DNA from: DATBVX01 sp963705495
GTDB taxonomy: Bacteria > Pseudomonadota > Gammaproteobacteria > Steroidobacterales > Steroidobacteraceae
NCBI GenBank assembly: GCA_963705495.1
Contig: CAVPJQ010000003.1
Location: 62,001 to 126,000, forward strand
Length of the DNA: 64,000 nt
Direction: 5' to 3'
A model generated the notes under the pieces. The model ran no database searches, was not told the DNA's origin, and saw only the letters and a list, made by a program, of their open reading frames with translations. Position numbers and translations under genes: made by a program. Below, piece after piece: positions 36,200 to 44,409 of the stretch (position 1 is its first letter; every line of letters starts with the position of its first letter).

Positions 36200-37285
36200 C
36201 TAGTGTGAGCTGCTGTGAGAGCCGGACGGGGAGCTGTATTTTCGCGCTTGCTCGCGCTGTTCCTGTAGCTGTCTCGGCAGCTTGGCGAACAGGAAATCGA
36301 ACATTGCGTCGGTCGATTGTTTGCCGGTGTGCGCATACTCTTCGACCGCTGCTTCCACGCGCTTGGAGCATTCAGTCTTGAGCGCCACTTCCTTCTCTTC
36401 GCTCCAGGCGCCGGTGTCGATCAGGTACTTTCTCAGCCGGATCAGCGGCTCGACTTTCCAGGCGTTCTTGACTTCATCCGCGGGCCGGTAGCGGCTCGCA
36501 TCATCTGCGGTCGTGTGATCGCTCAGTCGATAGGTGATCGCCTCGATGAGCGAAGGCCCGCCGCCGTTGCGTGCGATGGCGAGCGCCTGGCCGACGATGT
36601 GGCGCACAGCGATGGCGTCATTGCCATCGACCTGTACGCCGGGAATCCCCGCGGCGACTGCCTTTTGTGCCAGTGTGGCGGCAGCGGTCTGGCTCGAGAT
36701 CGGCACCGAGATCGCCCACTTGTTGTTGACGATGACGAACACGACCGGCAGTGAGCGCGCGCCGGCGAGGTTGAGTGCTTCGTAGAACGCGCCCTCGGAA
36801 GTGCCGCCATCGCCGATGAAGGCCAGTGCACAGCGCTTCTCGCCGCGGATCTTGAAAGCCATTGCGGCGCCGGCCGCGTGCAGAGACTGTGTGCCGATCG
36901 GCACGCACCAGGCGAAGTCCCGCCTGGCGTTTTCGAAGTTGTTACCGCGCTCATCGCCGCCCCAGTAGAGCAGCACGTCCGACATTTTCACACCACGCCA
37001 GAACTGTGCGCCGTATTCGCGATACACCGGGACGAGCACATCCTCGGGCTTCATGGCCGCACCCGCGCCGACATGCGTCGCTTCGTGGCCGAGGCAGGAG
37101 GCATAGGTGCCGAGCTTCCCGGTGCGCTGCAGGTTGACGGCCTTGGTGTCGAAAGTCCGTACCAGCAACATGAGCTGGTACATGCGCACGAGCTCGGTCG
37201 TGTCACGGGCGAATTCGGGCAGTGCGCCTATCAAGCGGCCATTCGGGTCGAGGAGCTGGTGATACTTGATCTCGAATTCCGCCAC
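36200..37285 (-). CDS. 2-oxoacid dehydrogenase E1 component, alpha subunit
   Basis: The alpha chain binds thiamine diphosphate and magnesium through the GDGG...NN motif, here IGDGGTSEGAFYEALNLAG followed by VFVIVNNKWAIS. Other typical segments are ASCLGHEATHVGAGAAM, VYREYGAQFWRGV and the phosphorylation-loop-like YRLSDHTTADDASRYR. The 361-residue length is normal for bacterial E1alpha, and the last 15 residues are a Ser/His-rich tail. It starts at GTG 37285. The substrate may be pyruvate or branched-chain acids; the surrounding amino-acid catabolism genes favour the latter. Confidence 0.93.
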   Translation of the reverse strand: MAEFEIKYHQLLDPNGRLIGALPEFARDTTELVRMYQLMLLVRTFDTKAVNLQRTGKLGTYASCLGHEATHVGAGAAMKPEDVLVPVYREYGAQFWRGVKMSDVLLYWGGDERGNNFENARRDFAWCVPIGTQSLHAAGAAMAFKIRGEKRCALAFIGDGGTSEGAFYEALNLAGARSLPVVFVIVNNKWAISVPISSQTAAATLAQKAVAAGIPGVQVDGNDAIAVRHIVGQALAIARNGGGPSLIEAITYRLSDHTTADDASRYRPADEVKNAWKVEPLIRLRKYLIDTGAWSEEKEVALKTECSKRVEAAVEEYAHTGKQSTDAMFDFLFAKLPRQLQEQREQARKYSSPSGSHSSSH

Positions 37286-37448
37286 GGTGCGAACCGTAGA
37301 CTCTTCGGGCTTCCTGACAGGCGTTGGACCGCAGGTTGTAGGCGGGTGTTCATTGGCTCAACCCCCATGGGTCAGGAAACGGCGCGCGATTATAACTGAT
37401 GTGTGCGGCAATCCCGCCCGCATCCTGCGCTGCAAAATCGGCATCTGT

Positions 37449-37925
37449 CTACTCCACGTGAATCGGACCGAGCATCACGGCCCGGCGTTGCAGGCGCGAG
37501 AGCAGCCGATCCAGGTGCGCTCGTTCGGTGTTGGAAAGATTCGCCAGCAAGGCGCGCTCGTAGCGACGTGCAAAAGGCACAACCCGCCAGTAAACACTCT
37601 CGCCGCTGCGCGTGAGGTTCAGTACCGAGCGGCGCCGATCGGCATTCGCGAAGGCGCGCGCGATGCGCCGCGACCTGAGCAAGCTCGAGACCGCGCGGCT
37701 CACGGCGACCTTGTCCATCGCCGTGCGCTCAGCGACCTGCGCTGCCGATAGCCCGGGCTCGAGGCCGAGCACCGCGATAACGCGCCATTCCGGAATCGAC
37801 AGCCCGAATCGCGCCGCATACGCGCCGGCGATTGCCGTGCTGACGATATTGGTCAACACCGACAATCGGTAGGGGACGAAATGCTCGAGCCTCAGGCGCC
37901 GGCGGCGGCCGTTGCGGTTTCCCAT
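37449..37925 (-). CDS. MarR-family transcriptional regulator
   Basis: This 158-residue winged-helix repressor has the MarR pattern: FGLSIPEWRVIAVLGLEPGL, recognition-helix region AAQVAERTAMDKVAVSRAVS and wing IARAFANADRRRSVLNLTRS. It stands divergent from hpd with an 83-bp gap holding a perfect palindrome and a TATAAT box, so it probably controls hpd and itself. It is also upstream of E1alpha in the same direction, 163 bp away. MarR proteins are commonly released by aromatic acids, here perhaps homogentisate or 4-hydroxyphenylpyruvate. Confidence 0.88.
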   Translation of the reverse strand: MGNRNGRRRRLRLEHFVPYRLSVLTNIVSTAIAGAYAARFGLSIPEWRVIAVLGLEPGLSAAQVAERTAMDKVAVSRAVSSLLRSRRIARAFANADRRRSVLNLTRSGESVYWRVVPFARRYERALLANLSNTERAHLDRLLSRLQRRAVMLGPIHVE

Positions 37926-37939
37926 GTCGGACTCAGGGG

Positions 37940-37955
37940 AGCTCTGTGCAGAGCT
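37940..37955. promoter_or_regulatory. Perfect palindrome, candidate MarR operator
   Basis: AGCTCTG-TG-CAGAGCT is a 16-bp perfect inverted repeat (two 7-base arms around TG) lying between the marR and hpd start codons, 11 bp upstream of a TATAAT hexamer. Size and placement fit a MarR-family operator. A weaker dyad, TTGCA-AG-TGTAA, lies just downstream at about 37976-37987. Confidence 0.5.
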
Positions 37956-37966
37956 TCGCTAACAAC

Positions 37967-37972
37967 TATAAT
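37967..37972 (+). promoter_or_regulatory. Probable -10 box of hpd
   Basis: A consensus TATAAT lies 37 bases before the hpd start codon. No good -35 hexamer is present 16-18 bp upstream; that position falls on the palindrome at 37940-37955, so repressor binding would cover it. Confidence 0.5.
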
Positions 37973-38008
37973 GGTTGCAAGTGTAACTAATTGCGCCCGG
38001 ACGCCGCC

Positions 38009-39079
38009 ATGGCCAATACCGCATCCCGGACCGATCTGTTCGACAACCCGATGGGGACCGACGGATTCGAGTTCGTCGAATACACGGCCCCCGATGCCGA
38101 GTTGCTGCGCACATTGTTCGAACAGATGGGATTTCCCGTAGTCGCTCGTCACCGCAGCAAGAACGTGACGCTGCACCGGCAGGGCGACATCAATTTCATC
38201 ATCAATTCCGAGCCTGACAGCTTTGCACAGGCGTTCGCACGCCAGCACGGTCCGTCGGTGTGCGCAATGGCGTTTCGGGTCAAGGATGCGACCCAGGCGT
38301 TCCAGCGCGCGCTCGAGCTTGGCGCCAAGCCGTTCGCCGGCCGCGTCGGGCCGATGGAGCTGAACATACCGGCGATCGAGGGCATCGGCGGGAGCCTGCT
38401 GTACCTCGTTGACCGCTACGGCGAGCAGACCATCTACGACGTGGATTTTCGTCGCGAAACCACGCCGCCGCAGATCCCGGGTGCGGGGCTCACCTACATT
38501 GATCACCTCACGCACAACGTGAAGCGCGGCAACATGGACGTGTGGGCTGGCTTCTACGAGCGGTTGTTCAATTTCCGTGAAATCCGCTACTTCGACATCG
38601 AGGGCCAGAAGACGGGCCTGTTCAGCCGGGCGATGACCAGCCCGTGCGGCAAGATCCGCATCCCGATCAATGAATCACAGGATCCGAAGTCCCAGATCGA
38701 GGAATACCTGCATCAGTATCGGGGCGAAGGCATCCAGCACATCGCGCTCGGTACCAACGACATCTTCAGTACCGTCGATACGCTGCGTGCTCGCGGTGTG
38801 AAGTTCCAGGACACGCCGGATTCGTACTACGAAGGTGTCGATGCGCGGGTGCCGGGCCACGGTGAGGACCTGGCGGCGCTCAGGTCACGCCGCATTCTCG
38901 TCGATGGAGCGCCCACGCAGGGGCAGGGCACGCTGCTGCAGATCTTTACGCAGAATGTCATCGGGCCGATTTTCTTCGAGATCATCCAGCGCAAGGGCAA
39001 CGAGGGATTCGGTGAAGGCAACTTCAAGGCGCTGTTCGAGTCGATCGAGCTCGACCAGATCCGGCGCGGCGTGATCTAG
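38009..39079 (+). CDS. hpd: 4-hydroxyphenylpyruvate dioxygenase
   Basis: HPPD converts 4-hydroxyphenylpyruvate to homogentisate, the second step of tyrosine breakdown. The 356-residue protein is a two-domain VOC-fold enzyme whose iron ligands are visible as His in TYIDHLTHNV, His in GIQHIALGTNDI and Glu in FFEIIQRKGNEGFGEGNFKA. The N-terminal segment FEFVEYTAPDAELLRTLFEQMGF is typical, given here in two overlapping parts of the family signature. ATG 38009 is used; the open frame extends six codons further. Homogentisate dioxygenase is not in the window. Confidence 0.96.
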   Translation: MANTASRTDLFDNPMGTDGFEFVEYTAPDAELLRTLFEQMGFPVVARHRSKNVTLHRQGDINFIINSEPDSFAQAFARQHGPSVCAMAFRVKDATQAFQRALELGAKPFAGRVGPMELNIPAIEGIGGSLLYLVDRYGEQTIYDVDFRRETTPPQIPGAGLTYIDHLTHNVKRGNMDVWAGFYERLFNFREIRYFDIEGQKTGLFSRAMTSPCGKIRIPINESQDPKSQIEEYLHQYRGEGIQHIALGTNDIFSTVDTLRARGVKFQDTPDSYYEGVDARVPGHGEDLAALRSRRILVDGAPTQGQGTLLQIFTQNVIGPIFFEIIQRKGNEGFGEGNFKALFESIELDQIRRGVI

Positions 39080-39192
39080 CCGCTCCGACGCCGGGGGAGA
39101 ATCGTTGCCGAACCGCGATTTGTGTGTCGCAGGATTGACTCTCGCTGAGTCGAGTCGCAAGGTGGCGCCGCGCTACAAACGCGGAACAAGCG

Positions 39193-40233
39193 ATGATATT
39201 TGAGCAGATCACGACGGGCGGCTGTCAGTCCTATCTCATCGGTTGCGGCGAAACCTGCGCGGCTGCCGTGATCGATCCCGAGATCGGCCAGATGGATCGC
39301 TACGCCACGCTCGCGGCGCGCTGCGGGGTTCGCATCCGCTATGTCATCGATACTCACACGCACGCCGATCACTTCACGGCCACCCGCCAGCTCGCGCGTC
39401 ATCTCGACGTGCCCGTAGTGATGCATCGTGCGAGCCCCGCACCGTTCGTCGACATGCGCGTCGATGATGGCGAGATGGTGGTCATCGGGCGCCTGCGCCT
39501 GCAGGTCTTGCATACGCCGGGCCACACGCGCGATTCGATGTGTCTGATCGCGGGCGACCGGGTGTTCACTGGCGATACCCTTCTCATCGGCGCCACCGGC
39601 CGCACGGATCTGCCCACGGGTGAGGCGGAGGCGCTGCACGACAGCCTGTTCGCGCACCTGCTGCGGCTCGACTCCGCGCTGAAGGTGTTTCCGGCCCATG
39701 AATACAAGGGCCGTAGTCATTCGACTATCGCGCAGGAGCTGAAGGACAACCCACGACTGCAGAAGCGCGATCGGGCCGACTTCGTCGAGATGATGCACAA
39801 CCTCAATCTCTCGATGCCGACTCACATCACCGAGGCGCTGCGCACCAACATGAGCGGTGGCAAGACTGTGGCGCAGATGCTCGCCGAGGCTGCCGCAGTC
39901 GTGCCCTTCATGTCACTCGAGGAATTGAAGGCCCGAATCGCAGACGAGGCGTGTGATCTGATCATTCTCGACGTGCGCGAGCGCGATGCGTATGAAGCGG
40001 GGCACATTCCGGGGGCTCGCCTGCTGCCACGTGGGCAACTCGAATTGCGTGCCAGTGATGATCTGCCGGATCCGACCAAGCGCATCCTCGCCTGCTGCGA
40101 GTTCGGGCGCATCTCGACGCTGGCCGCAGCGACCCTGCGCGAGATGGGATTCCAGCGGGCCGTGGCGCTGGATGGGGGCATGAAAGCTTGGCGCGAGGGT
40201 GGCTACCCGCTCAAGACGGGCAAAGAGCCGTAG
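39193..40233 (+). CDS. Persulfide dioxygenase-rhodanese fusion (ETHE1/BLH-like)
   Basis: The 346-residue protein joins an N-terminal metallo-beta-lactamase-fold domain (about 1-235) to a C-terminal rhodanese domain (about 245-340). The first has the metal motif DTHTHADHFTATRQLA and HTPGHTRDS, FTGDTLL and FPAHEYKG. The second has LDVRERDAYEAGHIPGA and an active-site loop CCEFGRIS. This layout is that of persulfide dioxygenase-rhodanese fusions that oxidise glutathione persulfide to sulfite. It follows hpd by 113 bp and has no sulfur-related neighbour. Confidence 0.88.
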   Translation: MIFEQITTGGCQSYLIGCGETCAAAVIDPEIGQMDRYATLAARCGVRIRYVIDTHTHADHFTATRQLARHLDVPVVMHRASPAPFVDMRVDDGEMVVIGRLRLQVLHTPGHTRDSMCLIAGDRVFTGDTLLIGATGRTDLPTGEAEALHDSLFAHLLRLDSALKVFPAHEYKGRSHSTIAQELKDNPRLQKRDRADFVEMMHNLNLSMPTHITEALRTNMSGGKTVAQMLAEAAAVVPFMSLEELKARIADEACDLIILDVRERDAYEAGHIPGARLLPRGQLELRASDDLPDPTKRILACCEFGRISTLAAATLREMGFQRAVALDGGMKAWREGGYPLKTGKEP

Positions 40234-40242
40234 CGGACTCGA

Positions 40243-40872
40243 TCAGGCGTGCACCGGGCAACCGGTCTTCGCGCGGACCTCATCGATCAAGACGCCCGGT
40301 GCAAGCTCGGCTAGCTTCAGTCCCTGCGGCGTGACATCGAGCACACAAAGCTCGGTGATGATGCGGTCGATGACACCGACGCCGGTCAGCGGCAGCGTGC
40401 ACTTACGGATGATCTTGTGCTCGCCACCTTTGGCCGTGTGCTCCATCAGCACGATGATGCGTTCGACGCCGGCGACGAGGTCCATTGCTCCGCCCATTCC
40501 CTTCACGAGTTTCCCGGGGATCATCCAGTTCGCGATGTCGCCTGAGTCGGTCACCTGCATGGCACCGAGAATGGCGAGGTCGATGTGGCCACCCCGGATC
40601 ATTGCGAATGAATCGGCACTGCTGAAGTAGGCGGCGCCGACGCGGGCAGTCACCGTCTGCTTGCCGGCATTGATGAGGTCGGCGTCGACTTCATTCTCGG
40701 TGGGAAACGGGCCCACTCCGAGCAGGCCATTCTCGCTTTGCAGCCACACGTCCATGCCCGGCGGAATGAAATTCGCCACCAGCGTCGGCAGGCCGATGCC
40801 GAGATTCACGTAGAAGCCGTCGCGCAACTCCTGCGCCGCACGCTGCGCCATCTGATCGCGATTCCAGCTCAT
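40243..40872 (-). CDS. scoB: Succinyl-CoA:3-oxoacid CoA-transferase subunit B
   Basis: The beta subunit of a two-subunit class I CoA transferase, which activates acetoacetate or a related 3-oxo acid with succinyl-CoA. The 209-residue protein holds the catalytic Glu in SENGLLGVGPF and typical segments NLGIGLPTLVANFIP and GKLVKGMGGAMDLVAG. Its ATG overlaps the scoA stop in ATGA. Acetoacetate is the product of tyrosine and leucine breakdown, which fits the neighbouring genes. Confidence 0.94.
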   Translation of the reverse strand: MSWNRDQMAQRAAQELRDGFYVNLGIGLPTLVANFIPPGMDVWLQSENGLLGVGPFPTENEVDADLINAGKQTVTARVGAAYFSSADSFAMIRGGHIDLAILGAMQVTDSGDIANWMIPGKLVKGMGGAMDLVAGVERIIVLMEHTAKGGEHKIIRKCTLPLTGVGVIDRIITELCVLDVTPQGLKLAELAPGVLIDEVRAKTGCPVHA

Positions 40873-41570
40873 GAGGCTTTCCTCACGGTGCGCTGCTCGA
40901 TGCGTTTCTCCGGATGCGGGTTGTGCACCAGCCGCGTCACAAAGATTCCTGGCGTGTGAATGTGATCGGCCTCCAGGGCGCCGATCGCGACGATCTCCTC
41001 GACTTCGGCGATGCAGATCCGGCCCGCGGTGGCGATCATCGGGTTGAAGTTACGCGCAGTCTTGCGATACACGAGATTACCCGCCGTGTCGGCACGCCAG
41101 GCCTTGACCAGTGAAACGTCCGCGCGCAGCGAGTGCTCGAGCACGTATTGGTCACCATCGAACTCGCGTGTTTCCTTGCCCTCGGCGACCACCGTGCCAT
41201 AGCCGGTGCGGGTGAAGAACGCCGGAATGCCTGCACCGCCCGCGCGGAGTTTTTCGGCCAGCGTCCCCTGCGGTGTGAACTCGAGCTGCAATTCGCCGGA
41301 GAGAAACTGGCGCTCGAATTCCTTGTTCTCCCCGACATAGGAGGAAATCATCTTGCGGATCTGGCGGGTTCGCAGCAGCAGCCCGAGGCCGAAATCGTCC
41401 ACGCCCGCGTTGTTGGAGATCACGGTGAGATTCTTCGCACCGGTGTCGCGCAGCGCAGTGATCAGCGCTTCCGGGATGCCGCACAAGCCAAAGCCACCGA
41501 CGGCGATCGTTTGTCCGTCCTTGATGAGTCCGGCGAGCGCCGCGTCGGCGGATGGGAAAAGTTTCTGCAC
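40869..41570 (-). CDS. scoA: Succinyl-CoA:3-oxoacid CoA-transferase subunit A
   Basis: The alpha subunit of the CoA transferase, 233 residues from GTG 41570. Family segments include AVGGFGLCGIPEALITALRD (the CoA-binding GGFGLCG motif), LTVISNNAGVDDFGLGLLL, ISSYVGENKEFERQFLSGEL and FFTRTGYGTVVAEGKETREF. The operon consists of scoA then scoB only. Substrate assignment between 3-oxoacid and 3-oxoadipate is not certain from sequence, but the closest pattern is the SCOT type. Confidence 0.93.
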   Translation of the reverse strand: MQKLFPSADAALAGLIKDGQTIAVGGFGLCGIPEALITALRDTGAKNLTVISNNAGVDDFGLGLLLRTRQIRKMISSYVGENKEFERQFLSGELQLEFTPQGTLAEKLRAGGAGIPAFFTRTGYGTVVAEGKETREFDGDQYVLEHSLRADVSLVKAWRADTAGNLVYRKTARNFNPMIATAGRICIAEVEEIVAIGALEADHIHTPGIFVTRLVHNPHPEKRIEQRTVRKAS

Positions 41571-41649
41571 TTGGGGACTCCGTTGGCCGCGAATTGTAAT
41601 CGAGAACGCCTCTTGACCCCATACGACGGCGACTTCGCGCGTTGCGCGC

Positions 41650-42759
41650 TCAGGGCCGGTGGGCGCGAGCCAGATATTCTTCGGTCTGCATCTCGACCAG
41701 GCGGCTGGAAGTACGCGGGAACTCGAGCTTCAGCTTCTCGCCACGATAGAGCGCATCCGGTGGCGCGGCGGCGGAGAGAATTAGGTTGACGTTGCGGTCA
41801 TAGAGCTCATCGACCAGGGCGATGAAGCGACGCGCGGCATTCTCATGTGCCGCATCGAACACCGGCACGTTGGCAACGATGAGGGTATGACAGGTGCGCG
41901 CCAGCTCGATGTAGTCGTTCTGGCTGCGAGGCCCCTCGCACAGATCGCGGAATTCGAACCAGATCACCGCTTCGGACTGCCGCACGCAGCGGATACGGCG
42001 GTGCTCGATCGTCACGGTGCCGTCTTGCGTGCCGGGCGCCCCGGCGACGGAAGTGAATATCTGCGCCAGGTGCTGCGGCGTGTCCGCGGCTTCCGCGGCC
42101 AGGTAGATCGGCGCCTGCTTCAGGTGGCGGAGGCGATAGTCCGTAGCGCCTTCTAGATGCAGCACCGTGGTGTGCTTCTCGATGAGCGCAATGGCGGGCA
42201 GAAATCGCTCGCGCTGTAACCCGTCCCGATAAAGCTCGCGCGGCGGCAGGTTCGAAGTCGCGACCAGCGTGACGCCGCGCCGGAACAGCCCGTCGAACAG
42301 GGTGCCGAGGAGCATGGCGTCGGCGATATCGCTCACCTGGAACTCATCGAAACAGACGATACGCGTGCGGCGTGCGATGTGGTGGGCGACCGACTCCAGC
42401 GGATAGGCGCGCGATTTCGCCTTGCGCAAGTCATCGTGCACGGCGTGCATGAAGCGATGAAAGTGGCGTCGCTCACGATCTGGAAAAGGCAACGATTCGA
42501 AGAACAGATCCATCAGCATGGTCTTGCCACGCCCGACTCCGCCCCAGAGGTAGAGCCCGCGCAGCGGCGTCAAGCTGCTGCGACCGGGCAGAAGTCTGCG
42601 CAATCGGTGTGCCCAGTACGTGAACTCACGCGGGTTGCCCATCAGCCGTGTGCGCAGCTCGTCGAGCTTCCCGACCACCTGTTCCTGGTGGCGATCGCGC
42701 GTCAGACCTGCCTGGGTCACCTGCGAGAGGTACGCGGAGTGAATGGCGCCGCGGCTCAT
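41650..42759 (-). CDS. zapE: Cell division ATPase ZapE (AFG1-like)
   Basis: ZapE is an AFG1-family P-loop ATPase that acts at the division ring in Gram-negative bacteria. The 369-residue product has Walker A GGVGRGKTMLMDLFF, the HFHRFMHAVHDDL segment, Walker B IVCFDEFQVSDIADAM, sensor TSNLPPRELYRDGLQRERFL and a C-terminal ARTCHTLIVANVPVFDAAHE region, all characteristic. It is a stand-alone gene here, between the CoA transferase and ETF-QO genes. Confidence 0.93.
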   Translation of the reverse strand: MSRGAIHSAYLSQVTQAGLTRDRHQEQVVGKLDELRTRLMGNPREFTYWAHRLRRLLPGRSSLTPLRGLYLWGGVGRGKTMLMDLFFESLPFPDRERRHFHRFMHAVHDDLRKAKSRAYPLESVAHHIARRTRIVCFDEFQVSDIADAMLLGTLFDGLFRRGVTLVATSNLPPRELYRDGLQRERFLPAIALIEKHTTVLHLEGATDYRLRHLKQAPIYLAAEAADTPQHLAQIFTSVAGAPGTQDGTVTIEHRRIRCVRQSEAVIWFEFRDLCEGPRSQNDYIELARTCHTLIVANVPVFDAAHENAARRFIALVDELYDRNVNLILSAAAPPDALYRGEKLKLEFPRTSSRLVEMQTEEYLARAHRP

Positions 42760-42798
42760 ACGGCGCGCGGTTCGTGGCGAGGGGCGTGCGTCATCGGG

Positions 42799-44397
42799 CT
42801 AGAGCGACTGGTAGTTCGGGCCGCTGCCGCCCTCGGGCGGCACCCAGTTGATGATCTCGTACGGATCCTTGATGTCGCAGGCCTTGCAGTGCACGCAGTT
42901 GGCGGCGTTGATCTGCAGGCGCTTGCCACCGGCACCATCGTCCACCATCTCGTACACGCTCGCCGGGCAGAAGCGCGTGCAGGGATTGGCGTATTCGACA
43001 CTGCATCGTCCGGCACAGATCGACGTGTCAGCAACCTTCAGGTGTACCGGCTGATTTTCATCGTGCGCCGTGGCGGCCAGGAACACCGAGGCCAGGCGGT
43101 CGCGGGGTGGAAGATCGCGAGCGCCCCAATCCCGATCGGGCGATTCGAACGCGTCGAGTTTCGCGAGCTTCCAGTTGGCTTCGTTGTGCAATGTCCACGG
43201 GAGCTTGCCGAGCGTCACGGTCTCGAGTCCCGCGTTGATCAGGCCGAACCAGAGCCCACGCTTGAACCCGGGCTTGATGTTGCGGACCTTGCGCAACTCG
43301 CGGCCGCCTTCCGAAGTGCGCCAGCGAGCATCGAATCCCGCGCTGCTTCCGCTCTGGGCGACATGCTCGGCGGCGGTCACACCGGAGCGGATCGCCTGGT
43401 GAATGCCCTTGATCTTCGGAAAATTGAGCGTACCGCCGGCGTCGCCGACGATCAGCGCGCCGGGCATCTCGAGCTTCGGCAGCGACTGCCAGCCGCCGGC
43501 TGCGATCGTGCGCGCACCGGCGGACACGATCTCACCGCCCGCGAGCAGCGGATGAATCCGCGGATGGTGCTTGAATTGCTGGAACGCCTCGAACGGCTGA
43601 AATCGCGGGTCGAGATAGTCGAGCCCCACGACATAGCCGACGTAGACGCGATTGCGATCGAGGTGATAGATGAATCCGCCGCCATAGGTCGCTGCATCGA
43701 GGGGCCAGCCGAGGGTGTGCTGAACGAGCCCGGTCTGCGTGCGGCCCTCGGGAAGTTGCCACAGTTCCTTGAGCCCGAGCGCATAAGTCTGCGGATCGCG
43801 GTGGGCGTCGAGCTTGAACCTGCGCACCAGTTGCTTGGTGAGACTTCCGCGGCAGCCTTCGGCGAGCATCGTGAGTCGCGCCCGGATCTCGGGGCCCGGA
43901 GCGAAATTCGGTCCCGGGGTGCCGTCCTTGTTGAGCCCCATGTCACCGATCTGCACGCCCGCGACCGAACCATCCTCATTGCTGAGCGTCTGCGCGCCGG
44001 CAAACCCTGCGAAGACATCGACGCCGAGCCCCTCAGCCTTGCTCGCCAGCCAAGGTGTCAGCAGTCCAAGCGAGACAATGAAATTGCCGTGATTGCGCAT
44101 CTGCGGCGGGGTCGGCAAGCGTACGCCGCCCCGGCGCGTGAGCAACAGGAACTCGTCGCGGTCAACCGGTACGCAAATGTCGAGGGCGCTCTGTCGCCAC
44201 TCGGGCAGCAAAGCATCGAGCGGACCTGGCTCCATGACGGCACCGGACACGGAATGCGCACCGACCGCCGAACCCTTCTCGAGCACGCAGATCGTGGTCT
44301 CGGGCTTGAGTTGTTTCAGGCGGATGGCACACGCGAGCCCCGCCGGACCCGCGCCGACGACGAGCACCTCGTACTCCATCACGTCCCGATCGGGCAT
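42799..44397 (-). CDS. Electron-transfer flavoprotein:ubiquinone oxidoreductase
   Basis: ETF-QO passes electrons from acyl-CoA dehydrogenases, via ETF, to ubiquinone at the inner membrane. The 532-residue protein has the N-terminal FAD motif VLVVGAGPAGLACAIRLKQL and GSAVGAHSVSGAVMEP. Its C-terminus is a 4Fe-4S ferredoxin-like domain with CSVEYANPCTRFCPASVYEM and CVHCKACDIKDPYEIINWV. ETF itself and the dehydrogenases are elsewhere. It is needed for branched-chain and fatty acyl-CoA oxidation, matching its neighbours. Confidence 0.96.
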   Translation of the reverse strand: MPDRDVMEYEVLVVGAGPAGLACAIRLKQLKPETTICVLEKGSAVGAHSVSGAVMEPGPLDALLPEWRQSALDICVPVDRDEFLLLTRRGGVRLPTPPQMRNHGNFIVSLGLLTPWLASKAEGLGVDVFAGFAGAQTLSNEDGSVAGVQIGDMGLNKDGTPGPNFAPGPEIRARLTMLAEGCRGSLTKQLVRRFKLDAHRDPQTYALGLKELWQLPEGRTQTGLVQHTLGWPLDAATYGGGFIYHLDRNRVYVGYVVGLDYLDPRFQPFEAFQQFKHHPRIHPLLAGGEIVSAGARTIAAGGWQSLPKLEMPGALIVGDAGGTLNFPKIKGIHQAIRSGVTAAEHVAQSGSSAGFDARWRTSEGGRELRKVRNIKPGFKRGLWFGLINAGLETVTLGKLPWTLHNEANWKLAKLDAFESPDRDWGARDLPPRDRLASVFLAATAHDENQPVHLKVADTSICAGRCSVEYANPCTRFCPASVYEMVDDGAGGKRLQINAANCVHCKACDIKDPYEIINWVPPEGGSGPNYQSL

Positions 44398-44409
44398 GGG
44401 CTTGGAAAG

